NCBI RefSeq assembly: GCF_042676385.1
Contig: NZ_JBHTHA010000048.1
Coordinates: 62,001 to 126,000 of the forward strand
Reading direction: 5' to 3'
Length of the DNA: 64,000 nt
DNA from: Paenibacillus_E sp042676385
Lineage (GTDB): Bacteria; Bacillota; Bacilli; Paenibacillales; NBRC-103111
Part shown: positions 51,374-59,625 of the stretch, in pieces
How the letters are laid out: each line of letters opens with the position of its first letter
Position numbering within the stretch: the first letter of the stretch is position 1
The notes under the pieces: generated by a model
What the model saw: only the letters and a program-made list of their open reading frames with translations
What the model was told of the DNA's origin: nothing
The model's database searches: none
Translations under genes and position numbers: made by a program

Positions 51374-52144
51374 ATGGAATATCCAAGTCTAGAAATGCTT
51401 CTATTTTTGATTGGGGCCGGATTTCTCGCGGCTTTCATCGATTCCGTCGTAGGCGGCGGCGGACTCATCTCCCTTCCCGCGCTGCTCTTCGCCGGTCTTC
51501 CTCCCGTCTTCGGCCTGGGAACGAACAAGCTTGGCGGGACGATGTCCTCGCTGACAAGCACCAGCTCTTTTTTGCTGTCCAAAAAAGTGAATATGCGGCT
51601 CGCTGCCTGGCTTTTTCCGCTTTCTTTTATCGGCGCGATACTCGGAACATATACCGTGAAACAAATTCCTTCCGATTTTCTCAAGCCGCTTGTGGTCATC
51701 ATGCTGATCATTGTTACCATCTATACTCTCACCAAGAAAAACTGGGGCGTCGCTTCCACTTTCGGAGGGCTGACAACGAAAACGGTCACGCTCCTGGTCA
51801 TCGGCGCTTTTGCGATCGGTTTTTATGACGGATTTTTCGGTCCCGGCGCAGGATCCTTCCTTATCTTTCTGTTCTTAATGGTTGGTTTCGACTTCGTAGG
51901 CGCTTCGGCCAATGCCAAAGTATTAAACCTAGCAAGCAATGTGGCGAGCCTTGGCACCTTTTTCCTTATGAAATCCGTCAATTGGTATTACGGTCTGCCT
52001 ATGGGGATAGCGATGGTCTTTGGTGCCCTCATCGGCTCTCAAGTGGCCATCCGCAAAGGCAGCACCTTCGTGAAGCCGCTCTTCATTCTTGTCACACTGC
52101 TGCTGATCGGCAAGCAAGTTTGGACACTGGTTTTTCACGTATAA
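51374..52144 (+). CDS. TauE/SafE-family sulfite/anion exporter
   Basis: 256 residues with eight membrane helices in two repeats: FLAAFIDSVVGGGGLISLPALLFAGLPP..GTNKLGGTMSSLTST in the first half and FAIGFYDGFFGPGAGSFLIFLFLMVGFDFVGASANAKVLNLASN in the second, the duplicated DxxxGxGG signature of the family. Members export sulfite, sulfoacetate or related anions; the substrate here is unknown. AAAGGAGCC before the ATG. Followed by a terminator that also abuts a small gene. Confidence 0.9.
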   Translation: MEYPSLEMLLFLIGAGFLAAFIDSVVGGGGLISLPALLFAGLPPVFGLGTNKLGGTMSSLTSTSSFLLSKKVNMRLAAWLFPLSFIGAILGTYTVKQIPSDFLKPLVVIMLIIVTIYTLTKKNWGVASTFGGLTTKTVTLLVIGAFAIGFYDGFFGPGAGSFLIFLFLMVGFDFVGASANAKVLNLASNVASLGTFFLMKSVNWYYGLPMGIAMVFGALIGSQVAIRKGSTFVKPLFILVTLLLIGKQVWTLVFHV

Positions 52145-52157
52145 TTGTTTACATAGT

Positions 52158-52197
52158 AACGGCTCTATTTGCATGGTTTGCAAAGGGGCCGTTTTTT
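52158..52197 (+). terminator. Terminator after TauE/SafE, ending at the next start codon
   Basis: AACGGC near 52158-52163 pairs with GCCGTT (52188-52193), followed by TTTTT. The only purine-rich tract before the next ATG (52200) is AAAGGGG in the right side of this hairpin. Confidence 0.7.
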
Positions 52198-52199
52198 AT

Positions 52200-52394
52200 A
52201 TGGAAGCCGGATGCTTCAGGTTTATCGAACCGGATGGAATATTAGGCTGGATCTTATTTATCCTGGCAGGTTTGCTTGGATATTGGGCAAATATAGAGCC
52301 GTATCCTTGGTTGGCATTGCGCTTTATCGCCGCAGGCATCCTGGTCATGGGTCTCTTTCACGCCCGGATCGGTACTTTCGGGAAAAAATCGTAA
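52200..52394 (+). CDS. 64-residue two-helix membrane protein, unknown
   Basis: Starts MEAGCFRFIEPDG, then two hydrophobic helices (GWILFILAGLLGYWANIE and WLALRFIAAGILVMGLF), ending ARIGTFGKKS. Function unknown. The ATG at 52200 lies three bases after the terminator T-run, and the ribosome site (AAAGGGG) would be inside the hairpin. Its stop is 80 bp before topB. The balanced hydrophobic pattern and charged ends support a real gene. Confidence 0.55.
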   Translation: MEAGCFRFIEPDGILGWILFILAGLLGYWANIEPYPWLALRFIAAGILVMGLFHARIGTFGKKS

Positions 52395-52475
52395 GGTGCC
52401 TTTCACTGTGATAAACTTATCTCATGACCGATCCATGCCCATGGAGAAGAATACGGAGATGAGGTAGCTAGTATC

Positions 52476-54620
52476 ATGAAAATACTCGTACTAACCGAAA
52501 AACCAAGCGTCGCCAAAGAAATCGCCCGCGTCCTTGGCTGCACCCAAAAACAAAAACACCATTATGAAGGCCCTAAATATGTCGTGACTTGGGCGCTTGG
52601 CCATCTCGTTACCTTGGCCGAGCCTGATGATTACGACGCCAAGTACAAAACCTGGAACCTCGAAGACCTCCCCATCATCCCGGATCGGATGAAGCTCAAG
52701 GTCATCAAAGAAACTTCGCACCAGTACCGTGCGATTGAGCAGTTAAGTCGTCGCAGCGACCTCGCTGAGCTGGTCATTGCGACGGATGCCGGGCGCGAAG
52801 GCGAGCTCGTCGCGCGCTGGATCATGGAGCTGATCCGTTGGAAAAAGCCGTTTAAGCGGCTTTGGATCTCGTCGCAGACGGATCAGGCGATTCGCGACGG
52901 CTTCGCTCAGCTGAAGCCGGGCACGGACTATAACCGGCTGTATCAGGCAGCCGTGTGCCGTTCCGAGGCCGATTGGCTGATCGGCCTCAATGTGACGCGC
53001 GCGCTGACCAGCAAGTTCGGCGCGTCTCTATCCGCCGGGCGCGTGCAGACGCCTACGCTGGCGATGATGATGAATCGCGAGAAGGAGATTCGCGATTTCC
53101 GTTCCGTCGATTACTGGATCATCGAGGCTGATCTGGGATCTTTCCGCGCAACCTGGCGCGACCCGAAGACAGGCGACCCGCGTATCTTCGACCGGGAGCA
53201 CGCAGATGCGCTTAAGGCGAAGCTTCAAGGGCAGAGTGGCAAGATCGTCCAGGTCCAGCAAACCGAGAAGCAAATTCCGCATCCGCTGGCTTACGATCTG
53301 ACCGAGCTGCAGCGGGATGCGAACCGCAAGTTCGGATTCTCTGCGAAACAGACGTCGAATGTGCTCCAGCGGCTGTATGAGCAGTACAAACTGGTCACCT
53401 ACCCGCGAACCGATTCGCGGTATTTGACCTCCGATATGGTGCCTACCCTGCCTGGCAGGCTCAAGGGTGCGGCAATTGGGCCGTATGCTGCGCTAGCCGC
53501 TCCTTTTATAAGGAAACCGTTAACGATCACGAAGCGTATCGTCGACGATAGCAAAGTGAGCGACCATCACGCGATCATTCCGACGGGTGAAGCCATCTCG
53601 CTAGCCACGTTGAGCGCAGACGAACGCAGGCTTTATGACCTCATCGTCCGTCGATTCATCGCTCTTTTTTATGGGCCATGCCGTTACGATGAAACCAAGC
53701 TGACGGTAGATGTGGCTGGCGAGAAGCTCTACGCCTCCGGCAAAGTCATTAAGCAAGCCGGCTGGAAGGAAGTCTATGGCACATCCGACTTTACGGATCC
53801 TGACCGCGAGGAAACGGATGCCTCCGATGAAGAAGCCCCCCAATTGCTGCCGCAAGCTAAAGCCATGGACGCGGTAACCGTCAAAAACAGCCGGCAGTTG
53901 AGCCGCCAAACAAAGCCGCCGGCGCGTTATAACGAGGCGTCACTGTTATCGCAGATGGAGAAGCATAACCTAGGCACGCCTGCGACAAGGGCCGATATTA
54001 TCGAGAAGCTGGTCTCCTCTGACACTATTGAACGTCAAGGCTCGCAGCTCATGCCAACGGGCAAAGGCGCTCAACTTATCGAACTAGCCTCGGAAGAGCT
54101 GCGCTCTCCGGAGCTTACCGCTCGCTGGGAGCTGGAGCTGGAACGGATTGCGAAAGGCAAGGGAAGCGTGGAACAATTTCTGAGCGGCATTCGTTCCAAA
54201 GCTGATGAACTGGTGAGTGAGATCAAGAAGAGTTCAGCCGCATACAAGCCGCATAATTTAACGGGGAGCAAATGCCCTGAGTGTGGAGAATTTCTTCAGG
54301 AAGTGAAAGGTAAACGAGGCCGGTACTTGGTATGTTCAAGCCGGGAGTGCTCTTATAAACGTGAAGCCGACGGGCAGCTGTCGAATCGAAGATGCCCGCA
54401 ATGCCACAAAAAGATGGAAATTCACACCGGCAAATCGGGCAAATATTTTCAATGCCGCCCTTGCAACGTGGTCGAAAAACTGGAGAACGAAGGCTCCGGA
54501 GGCCGCCGTGCTTCAGCTAAAACGAACCGACACCTGATCGAGAAATTCTCCGATAATTCGTCTCTTGGCAACAGCCTTGCCGAAAAGCTCAAGGCTGCGC
54601 TGCAAGAAAAGAATGACTAA
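52476..54620 (+). CDS. topB: DNA topoisomerase III
   Basis: 714 residues, type IA topoisomerase. TOPRIM domain (1-150) with TEKPSVAKEIA and the acidic pair in ATDAGREGELVARW; active-site Tyr in LVTYPRTDSRYL (about residue 308); QTPTLAMM and the SLLSQMEKHNLGTPATRADIIEKL region follow. The C terminus has two zinc ribbons (CPECG..CSSREC and CPQCH..CRPC). It decatenates replication intermediates. Start ATG with GATGAGG upstream. Followed at once by a tandem repeat. Confidence 0.95.
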   Translation: MKILVLTEKPSVAKEIARVLGCTQKQKHHYEGPKYVVTWALGHLVTLAEPDDYDAKYKTWNLEDLPIIPDRMKLKVIKETSHQYRAIEQLSRRSDLAELVIATDAGREGELVARWIMELIRWKKPFKRLWISSQTDQAIRDGFAQLKPGTDYNRLYQAAVCRSEADWLIGLNVTRALTSKFGASLSAGRVQTPTLAMMMNREKEIRDFRSVDYWIIEADLGSFRATWRDPKTGDPRIFDREHADALKAKLQGQSGKIVQVQQTEKQIPHPLAYDLTELQRDANRKFGFSAKQTSNVLQRLYEQYKLVTYPRTDSRYLTSDMVPTLPGRLKGAAIGPYAALAAPFIRKPLTITKRIVDDSKVSDHHAIIPTGEAISLATLSADERRLYDLIVRRFIALFYGPCRYDETKLTVDVAGEKLYASGKVIKQAGWKEVYGTSDFTDPDREETDASDEEAPQLLPQAKAMDAVTVKNSRQLSRQTKPPARYNEASLLSQMEKHNLGTPATRADIIEKLVSSDTIERQGSQLMPTGKGAQLIELASEELRSPELTARWELELERIAKGKGSVEQFLSGIRSKADELVSEIKKSSAAYKPHNLTGSKCPECGEFLQEVKGKRGRYLVCSSRECSYKREADGQLSNRRCPQCHKKMEIHTGKSGKYFQCRPCNVVEKLENEGSGGRRASAKTNRHLIEKFSDNSSLGNSLAEKLKAALQEKND

Positions 54621-54633
54621 TCGGTCCAACCAT

Positions 54634-54972
54634 TCAAGGAAAAGCGGCGTCTCTCCTTGACTTTTACACGGAAAAACCATCTTAAAGTCGCCTATGCGAC
54701 GCCTCTTGGCTGCTTAAGACGGTAAAACCGTCTTAAGTCCAGCCATTCAAGGAAAAACGGCGTCTCTCCTCGACTTTTACGCGGAAAAACCGTCTTAAAG
54801 TCGCCGATGCTACCACTCTTGCCTGCTTAAGACGGTAAAACCATCTTAAGTCCAGCCAATCAAGGAAAAACGGCGTCTCTCCTCGACTTTTACGCGTAAA
54901 AACCGTCTTAAAGTCGCCGATGCTACCACTCTTGCCTGCTTAAGACGGTAAAACCGCTTTAAACCGAGTCCC
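54634..54972. repeat. Dyad repeat, group 2: three tandem 113-bp units
   Basis: Units begin (TCAAGG) at 54634, 54747 and 54860; period exactly 113. Each unit holds a 27-nt dyad TCAAGG...CTCGA, a 27-nt dyad CTTTTACGCGG-AAAAA-CCGTC.. , a 25-nt linker, and a palindrome CTTAAGACGGT-AAA-ACCGTCTTAAG (centres 54674 to 54725 is 51 nt; 54725 to 54787 is 62 nt). Units 2 and 3 are nearly identical; unit 1 is more divergent. It starts 14 nt after the topB stop. Confidence 0.9.
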
Positions 54973-55006
54973 ATGTCTGCATCTATCAAGTTTCCCACGA
55001 ATATGA

Positions 55007-55090
55007 TATAATTCTTGCAAAACGGTTGTGAAGCACACGCCGCTTTTCTGGTTCAGCACTAGCTGAACTAGAGAAGCGGCTTATTTATTT
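55007..55090 (+). promoter_or_regulatory. Promoter and leader hairpin before the DUF559-like gene
   Basis: TGATATAAT (55004-55012) is an extended -10. The transcript would begin about 55019 and soon form a 19-nt-arm hairpin (55039-55057 / 55062-55080, loop ACTA, two mismatches) followed by TTATTTATTT. This looks like a terminator within the leader, so attenuation of the next gene is possible. It could instead terminate topB read-through. Confidence 0.5.
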
Positions 55091-55108
55091 CCAGGGAGTG
55101 AATTGGGT

Positions 55109-55795
55109 ATGGACCAAACATTTGATAAAGCATACGAAGTTTATTTGCAGCAGCATCTCGCCATCCGAAAAGGGGAACGTTTACGAAGACTTAGAGAGGG
55201 GCACGGACATGCCGAGAAGCTTTTTCTCCAGCTTGTGTGGTGGAAAGCCTTCGGCGACTTTAAGCATCTGCATCCTGAGTATGAAGTGAGGGATTTTCGC
55301 GACGGTACCCGGTTTATCGACTTCGCGTTCATCCGCCATTCGCTGCGACTAGCCATTGAAATTGATGGATACGGGACACATTCGGCGCAGATCAGCCGGA
55401 CGCAGTTTTCTGACCAATGGATCAGGCAAAATCATCTAATTATCGATGGTTGGAAGGTTCTTCGTTTTGCTTACGACGATGTAAAAGATAGGCCTCGCAT
55501 GTGCGAGCAAATGCTGCAGCAATTTATGGGGCGGTATTTTGGTGAAAGGAGTGAGACAACTTCCAAGATGGACTATATCGAAAAGGAGGTTTTTCGCTTC
55601 GCTTTAGGTCTGGATAGATCTTTAAGCCCGCGAGATGTGAGCGAATTGCTGCATGTGAAAAATGAAAAAGCACGTCAAATTTTACGAAGTATGACCGTGA
55701 AACAGTTGTTGGAGCCAGCAGGAGAAGGACAACAACGTATCCGATACTATCGGATTGCCCCATCCGCATTAAAAATGTGGGACAAAACTCACTAA
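55109..55795 (+). CDS. DUF559/Vsr-like PD-(D/E)XK nuclease domain with C-terminal winged helix
   Basis: 228 residues. A central segment RFIDFAFIRHSLRLAIEIDGYGTHSAQISRTQ..SDQWIRQNHLIIDGWKVLRFAYDDV (about 70-125) follows the DUF559 pattern: D-F, then E-I-D-G, then the R-q-n-x-L-x-x-x-G-W-x-V-L-R-F strand. The final 70 residues (SPRDVSELLHVKNEKARQILRSM) look like a winged helix. No methyltransferase is adjacent. ATG at 55109 with GGGAG 9 nt upstream. A DNA-repair or mobile-DNA role is inferred; nuclease activity is unproven. Confidence 0.7.
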   Translation: MDQTFDKAYEVYLQQHLAIRKGERLRRLREGHGHAEKLFLQLVWWKAFGDFKHLHPEYEVRDFRDGTRFIDFAFIRHSLRLAIEIDGYGTHSAQISRTQFSDQWIRQNHLIIDGWKVLRFAYDDVKDRPRMCEQMLQQFMGRYFGERSETTSKMDYIEKEVFRFALGLDRSLSPRDVSELLHVKNEKARQILRSMTVKQLLEPAGEGQQRIRYYRIAPSALKMWDKTH

Positions 55796-55847
55796 CAAAT
55801 CAGAAACCTCATGCTTAAGCCTAATCAACTACCTGCCCAAAACGGAG

Positions 55848-56104
55848 TCAGCTTTTAGCCAGGTTCAATTGCCAGGAGACACCATATTTATCCTCAACCC
55901 ATCCGAACTTCTTACTTACAGGCGATGGTTCTAATGCCATTAGAACTTTGCCCCTTGCGATAACCGCTCAAAAACTCTATTTATTTCTTCCACAGTTTCA
56001 CACGTTATGAATAAGGATATTGCTGGTGTTAATGAGTGTTCTTGCTTGCTGCTGTTATCAATTGCTATAAACGTCTGCCCCTTCAATTTGAAAGTAACAT
56101 GCAT
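55848..56104 (-). pseudogene. Remnant of a PhnB/VOC-family gene
   Basis: The minus strand encodes VTFKLKGQTFIAIDNSSKQEHS.. and SLFITCETVEEINRVFERLSQG, typical of PhnB-like VOC proteins, then a frameshift near 55945-55955. The C terminus MALEPSPVSKKFGWVEDKYGVSWQLNLA continues in another frame to a TGA at 55848. The N-terminal half of the family fold is missing apart from a short SGNAEEAMS-like fragment just upstream. Clearly decayed. Confidence 0.75.
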
Positions 56105-56138
56105 CACTCATCGCTTCCTCAGCATTACCTGATTCCGG

Positions 56139-56492
56139 TCAAGAAGTCTCGCTCACCGCTCGAGCTTCACCTTTAATCGCGATTTCCAGTTGCTCGATTG
56201 TCGTAATGCCCAAATTAATCAGCGCGTCTCCAGCTTCCATACGCACACTTGCGAGCAAGTGCATGCTTGAATTCGGAACCAGAGAACTTCGGAATTCGTG
56301 GAACAGCACCGCATTATATGTCTTGAGCACAGCCATAAACTCTACAGTTGGCGGAACAAACGCGCGAATTTCCGAAACCTTCCAGAAGAAGTCTCTCACC
56401 CGAATGATGTCTGCTCCCGTACGATTAAGACTGCGTATCATTTCAAAAAAACTGTCGATTAACTCTTGTCTTTGCGAAGACAAATCCATCAT
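56139..56492 (-). CDS. Unknown 117-residue protein
   Basis: Soluble and mostly helical (SSQRQELIDSFFEMIRSLNRTGADIIRVRDFFWKVSEI), with no Cys and no membrane segment. Unrecognised. The first two Met codons are immediately beside the TAGGAG ribosome site, which is too close; a TTG at 56483 (fourth codon) would have the proper 9-nt spacing and may be the true start. It stands alone between the VOC remnant and lspA. Confidence 0.55.
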   Translation of the reverse strand: MMDLSSQRQELIDSFFEMIRSLNRTGADIIRVRDFFWKVSEIRAFVPPTVEFMAVLKTYNAVLFHEFRSSLVPNSSMHLLASVRMEAGDALINLGITTIEQLEIAIKGEARAVSETS

Positions 56493-56562
56493 CTCCTAAT
56501 TACGTTAAACTTAGCTTATTAAAGGATAACATAATTAGTTCTTTAGTTCTATTCATATAGGA

Positions 56563-57030
56563 TCAAAGACTTATCCCTTTTCTTCTGCGCAATGAAATAA
56601 AAAGGTCAGCAACGATGAACAAGACCCCCAGATTAATCGCCAAATCCGCTAGATTCAGAACCCCATTACCGGAATGAAAAACAAGGAAATCCGTGACTTT
56701 CCCATGAAGCAGCCGATCCAATCCATTGCCGACCGCTCCGCCTACGAAAAAGGCCGCACCTCCTTCTTGCAGGAAGCCCTTGATTTTACCCTTGTGCCGA
56801 TAGTAAAGAACAACAACGATAAAAATCACAGCCAGAACGCCCAAATATCGGGCTCCCCCTTGCAGCGTGCTCCCAGCGGCACCGGTATTTTGATAATGCG
56901 TAAACGTAAGGAAATCTTTATAAAAAGGCATTGATTCGCCAACCTGCAGCGTGGATCGAATGGCGTATTTGGACACTTGATCCGCCGCCGCCACAATAAT
57001 AACAATCAGGTAGAATAACATCGCGCGCAT
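56563..57030 (-). CDS. lspA: Lipoprotein signal peptidase (signal peptidase II)
   Basis: 155 residues with four membrane helices. Conserved LspA features: THYQNTGAAGS, GGAVGNGLDRLLHGKVTDFLVF (first catalytic Asp in VTDF) and VLNLADLAINLGV (second catalytic Asp). It cleaves lipoprotein signal peptides after lipid attachment, such as those of the sugar-binding protein and arabinanase encoded here. AAGGGAG precedes the ATG. It is not followed by the rluD-type gene common after lspA in Bacilli. Confidence 0.92.
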   Translation of the reverse strand: MRAMLFYLIVIIVAAADQVSKYAIRSTLQVGESMPFYKDFLTFTHYQNTGAAGSTLQGGARYLGVLAVIFIVVVLYYRHKGKIKGFLQEGGAAFFVGGAVGNGLDRLLHGKVTDFLVFHSGNGVLNLADLAINLGVLFIVADLFISLRRRKGISL

Positions 57031-57200
57031 CCCGCTCCCTTCTTATTTCTATTTTACATGATTTCGGGAGCAGACTGCGAATGCTGAGGGCAATCACAAA
57101 CTCGAGCAAGCTGGCACCGAGGGTCTGTAGATAAAAAAAAAGCGACTCAATTCGCATCAGAGCAGCGAAGAGAGCCGTTTTTCATCCAGGGCTATAGTCT

Positions 57201-57806
57201 TTAGGATGGCTTGCGCGCGATCAGAACGGTTGCCGCATGTTGGTGCGGTATGCCGGAAGATTGGCAATCAAAAATATATTCCTCTACATAAAGCAATTCC
57301 CAATCGGCATAATAGGTCTGCAACTCTCCCAAGGCATACAAATATTCATTGCGCCCCCAGTCAGGCGCGACCAATACATCCGGATGGTCGTTAAAAGCGA
57401 ACAGTACATGCAGTCCGCCCGCAACCGTATTCGCTTTCCAATTCGCGAACTGCTCCCACCTTCTATCAGGGCGAACATACTGGAGTGCTCCGATGGTATA
57501 GAGCAGATTGACAGCCTGTTGAGGCTGGAAATCGTTAATATCCGCTTCCTCCACATCCAACCTGACACTGAACTCCTTAGCCAAGCTCTTGACTTTGTCC
57601 AACCCTGCCGGAGCCAGATCTACAGCGAGCACCTCATACCCTTGCTGCGCCAAATACACGCTGTCTCTGCCTTCGCCTGCCCCCAGATCGACGGCATATC
57701 CGCCGGCTATGCCGAATTGGGAAATCAATCGAACCAGATTATTCGGTTCCTTTCCCCAGTAGTAAGCATCTTGTTGATAAAGCTCTTGAAGCTGTTCTTT
57801 ATCCAT
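57201..57806 (-). CDS. Class I SAM-dependent methyltransferase (TehB-like)
   Basis: 201 residues. YAVDLGAGEGRDSVYLAQQGYEVLAVDLAPAGLDKVKSLAKEF is the SAM-binding motif I and acidic loop; VNLLYTIGALQYVRPDRRW contains the motif IV region. The N terminus YQQDAYYWGKEPNNLVRL is typical of the TehB/DUF-type methyltransferases of Bacilli, some linked to tellurite or halide resistance. I start at the ATG at 57806, because AGAGG lies 9 nt upstream. Substrate unknown. A loose A/T-rich hairpin at about 57135-57184 may terminate it. Confidence 0.82.
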   Translation of the reverse strand: MDKEQLQELYQQDAYYWGKEPNNLVRLISQFGIAGGYAVDLGAGEGRDSVYLAQQGYEVLAVDLAPAGLDKVKSLAKEFSVRLDVEEADINDFQPQQAVNLLYTIGALQYVRPDRRWEQFANWKANTVAGGLHVLFAFNDHPDVLVAPDWGRNEYLYALGELQTYYADWELLYVEEYIFDCQSSGIPHQHAATVLIARKPS

Positions 57807-57872
57807 CTCTTGCATCCTCTCTTTCGCTTCACTCAGGCGCGCGCACCCATACAAGCAAAATAAACCTTGACG

Positions 57873-58508
57873 TTACGTCAAGGTCAAGAGAATTTTTAGC
57901 AGCTCTGCCGGCGAATTGGCCATATAGTCAGGTTTCCCGCTACGCAGCAGGTCGGGGGCGTCATATCCCCAGGTTACCGCGATAATCGGGACGCCTAATT
58001 TTTTGCATGCTTCAATATCCCTTAGCTCATCACCGACATAGATCATTTGCGACGGGGTCGTCCCCCGGTCTTTCATCATTTTACGGATGGCGTGGTGCTT
58101 GCCAAATAAGGGCTTAGAAGAAATAATTTCTTTGAAAGCACCCTCCAGCTTGTTATGTCTGAGGAATAAGCGGATATTGCCCGCTGAATTCGAAGAAAGG
58201 ATAGAGCTCTTCAGCCCCTGTGCCGATAATCGGGCAAGCACTTCTTTCATACCAGGTACGATATGCAGGGTTCGAATGTTTTCCTGATATCGCAACCTTC
58301 CGGCCATGGCAAGCTTAGGAATTTGCAGGACAGGTACACCCAGCCTTTCGACACGTTCAGAAATGGACAAAGAACGCAGCAGCGTGAGATCTTGTTCGAG
58401 AATAGGGCGGAAGCGGTACTGGACTGCCATTTCGTTATAAAGCTTAACGAACAATGCCCGGGAATCGACCAACGTTCCATCGAAATCAAAGAGAATATGC
58501 CTGATCAT
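57873..58508 (-). CDS. HAD-family hydrolase (phosphoglycolate-phosphatase-like)
   Basis: 211 residues: motif I LFDFDGTLVDS (nucleophile Asp about 8), motif II SSILSSNS, motif III Lys in SSKPLFGKH and motif IV YVGDELRDIEACKKLG. A helical cap lies between I and II. It probably dephosphorylates small phosphometabolites. Its ATG overlaps the stop of the upstream Cys-rich gene (TGATG), so translation is coupled. A palindrome (CTTGACG-TTA-CGTCAAG) spans the end of the gene around 57867-57883. Confidence 0.88.
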   Translation of the reverse strand: MIRHILFDFDGTLVDSRALFVKLYNEMAVQYRFRPILEQDLTLLRSLSISERVERLGVPVLQIPKLAMAGRLRYQENIRTLHIVPGMKEVLARLSAQGLKSSILSSNSAGNIRLFLRHNKLEGAFKEIISSKPLFGKHHAIRKMMKDRGTTPSQMIYVGDELRDIEACKKLGVPIIAVTWGYDAPDLLRSGKPDYMANSPAELLKILLTLT

Positions 58509-58798
58509 CAGGATGAATATAAATAGAAGGCCGGACCCTCAGGCGGCACTTGCTTAATTTGATTCTGAATAAACTCCTCCAGCGGGTCCTGAACGATGTG
58601 GGGATTGCTAATATCCCGTAAATCTTCCCAGACACAAGTCACGCCATGTTCATAGCCGTCTGCCTCGCCTGCAAACATTTTACAACTGCTGCAAAACTGT
58701 GCCTGCTGATTGGCATCGAGCTTCACGATTTTATTACGGAGACAGCAGTAAATTTCTTGATCTGCATTACATACATTAACATGTGGGATTAAAGCCAT
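58508..58798 (-). CDS. Cys-rich small protein coupled to the HAD gene
   Basis: 96 residues with six Cys, including CCLRNK, FCSSCKMF and TCVW, in a layout that could bind zinc or an iron-sulfur cluster. Unrecognised function. AAGGAGTTG precedes the ATG at 58798, and the TGA overlaps the HAD start. An 8-bp inverted repeat lies in its promoter region. The coupling suggests the two products act together, but nothing else supports a specific role. Confidence 0.65.
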   Translation of the reverse strand: MALIPHVNVCNADQEIYCCLRNKIVKLDANQQAQFCSSCKMFAGEADGYEHGVTCVWEDLRDISNPHIVQDPLEEFIQNQIKQVPPEGPAFYLYSS

Positions 58799-58831
58799 CT
58801 TTCTATCAACTCCTTACGCACATTTTGTGTG

Positions 58832-58859
58832 TAATAGTAAGTTTATCGACGTACTATTA
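58832..58859. promoter_or_regulatory. 8-bp inverted repeat upstream of the Cys-rich gene
   Basis: TAATAGTA (58832-58839) and TACTATTA (58852-58859) are exact reverse complements 12 nt apart, about 35 nt upstream of the ATG of the minus-strand gene, in a 160-bp divergent intergenic region. Possible operator. Confidence 0.4.
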
Positions 58860-58958
58860 AGTGTATGACAGTTTTTTGTAAACGCGAAAATATTTTTCAT
58901 GACGAGTCGCCTAAATTTGTTACAATAAGAAAAATGCAAAACACTTGGAGGATTCAAC

Positions 58959-59519
58959 ATGCAAAATTGGACTCATTATGCCATTCCGTTTTTACTAGTG
59001 GCTTTGATTATTTATCGGCGTACGAAACGAACGATCGGCTTTCAACGTCTCTCCCCGGGGAGATTGAAATTCCGTATCGGCATTTTTAGCTTGATCGGTC
59101 TCATCATTTTCATGTTCGGATTCGTCCATCCGATCCATTTCATCAGCTATGCAGCCGGCCTTGCCGCAGGTGTCGCTCTCGGACTCACCGCCATTCGCCA
59201 TACCCGCTTTGAGCATCGTGCCGACGGCTGGTATTATAGGACCCACTTGTGGGTCGAGATCACCGTTCTCGTCCTGTTCTTGGGAAGGGTTGCTTATCGG
59301 ATCGCCTTCGTGGCCATTGCATCGAATCCAAACGCAATGAACCCGGCCGATCCCTCGCAATTCACGAAAGACCCGCTGACAGCCGGTGTTTTCTTTGTTA
59401 TCGTGTCTTATTACATTTTGTTTTTCAGCTACCTGCTGCGCGAAGAGGTCAAGCTGGATAAAGCTCCGCATGCGGGCGATACGGATTCCCAATCAAGTGC
59501 TACGACTGACAATGTGTAA
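58959..59519 (+). CDS. CcdC/DUF1453-like membrane protein
   Basis: 186 residues with five membrane helices: YAIPFLLVALIIYRRTKRTIGFQRL at the start, RIGIFSLIGLIIFMFGF, AAGLAAGVALGLTAIRHTRFEHRADGWYYRTHLWVEITVLVLFLGRVAYR and a C-terminal helix ending FFSYLLREEVKLDK. The GxxLGL..TRFE..DGWYYR wording is that of the CcdC (DUF1453) family, linked by name to cytochrome c maturation but without proven function. GGAGGATT before the ATG; terminator downstream. Confidence 0.75.
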   Translation: MQNWTHYAIPFLLVALIIYRRTKRTIGFQRLSPGRLKFRIGIFSLIGLIIFMFGFVHPIHFISYAAGLAAGVALGLTAIRHTRFEHRADGWYYRTHLWVEITVLVLFLGRVAYRIAFVAIASNPNAMNPADPSQFTKDPLTAGVFFVIVSYYILFFSYLLREEVKLDKAPHAGDTDSQSSATTDNV

Positions 59520-59570
59520 TAAATTGTAGCCATTATCTTGAAAATTGAATTGCATAAAATTTCATGTAAA

Positions 59571-59613
59571 ACAAAAAAACGGGCTCCCTGTATCAACAGG
59601 AAGTCCGTTTTTT
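59571..59613. terminator. Intrinsic terminator between convergent genes
   Basis: AAAAAACGG..CT.CCTGT pairs with ACAGG.AG.CCGTTTTTT around ATCA, with A- and T-runs on both sides. It serves the CcdC-like gene and the convergent 149-residue gene. Confidence 0.8.
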
Positions 59614-59625
59614 AATATCGCTATC

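Noticed and set aside
54634..54972. CRISPR array
   Set aside because: Units are 113 bp, contiguous and alike along their length with no unique spacers; no cas genes in the window.
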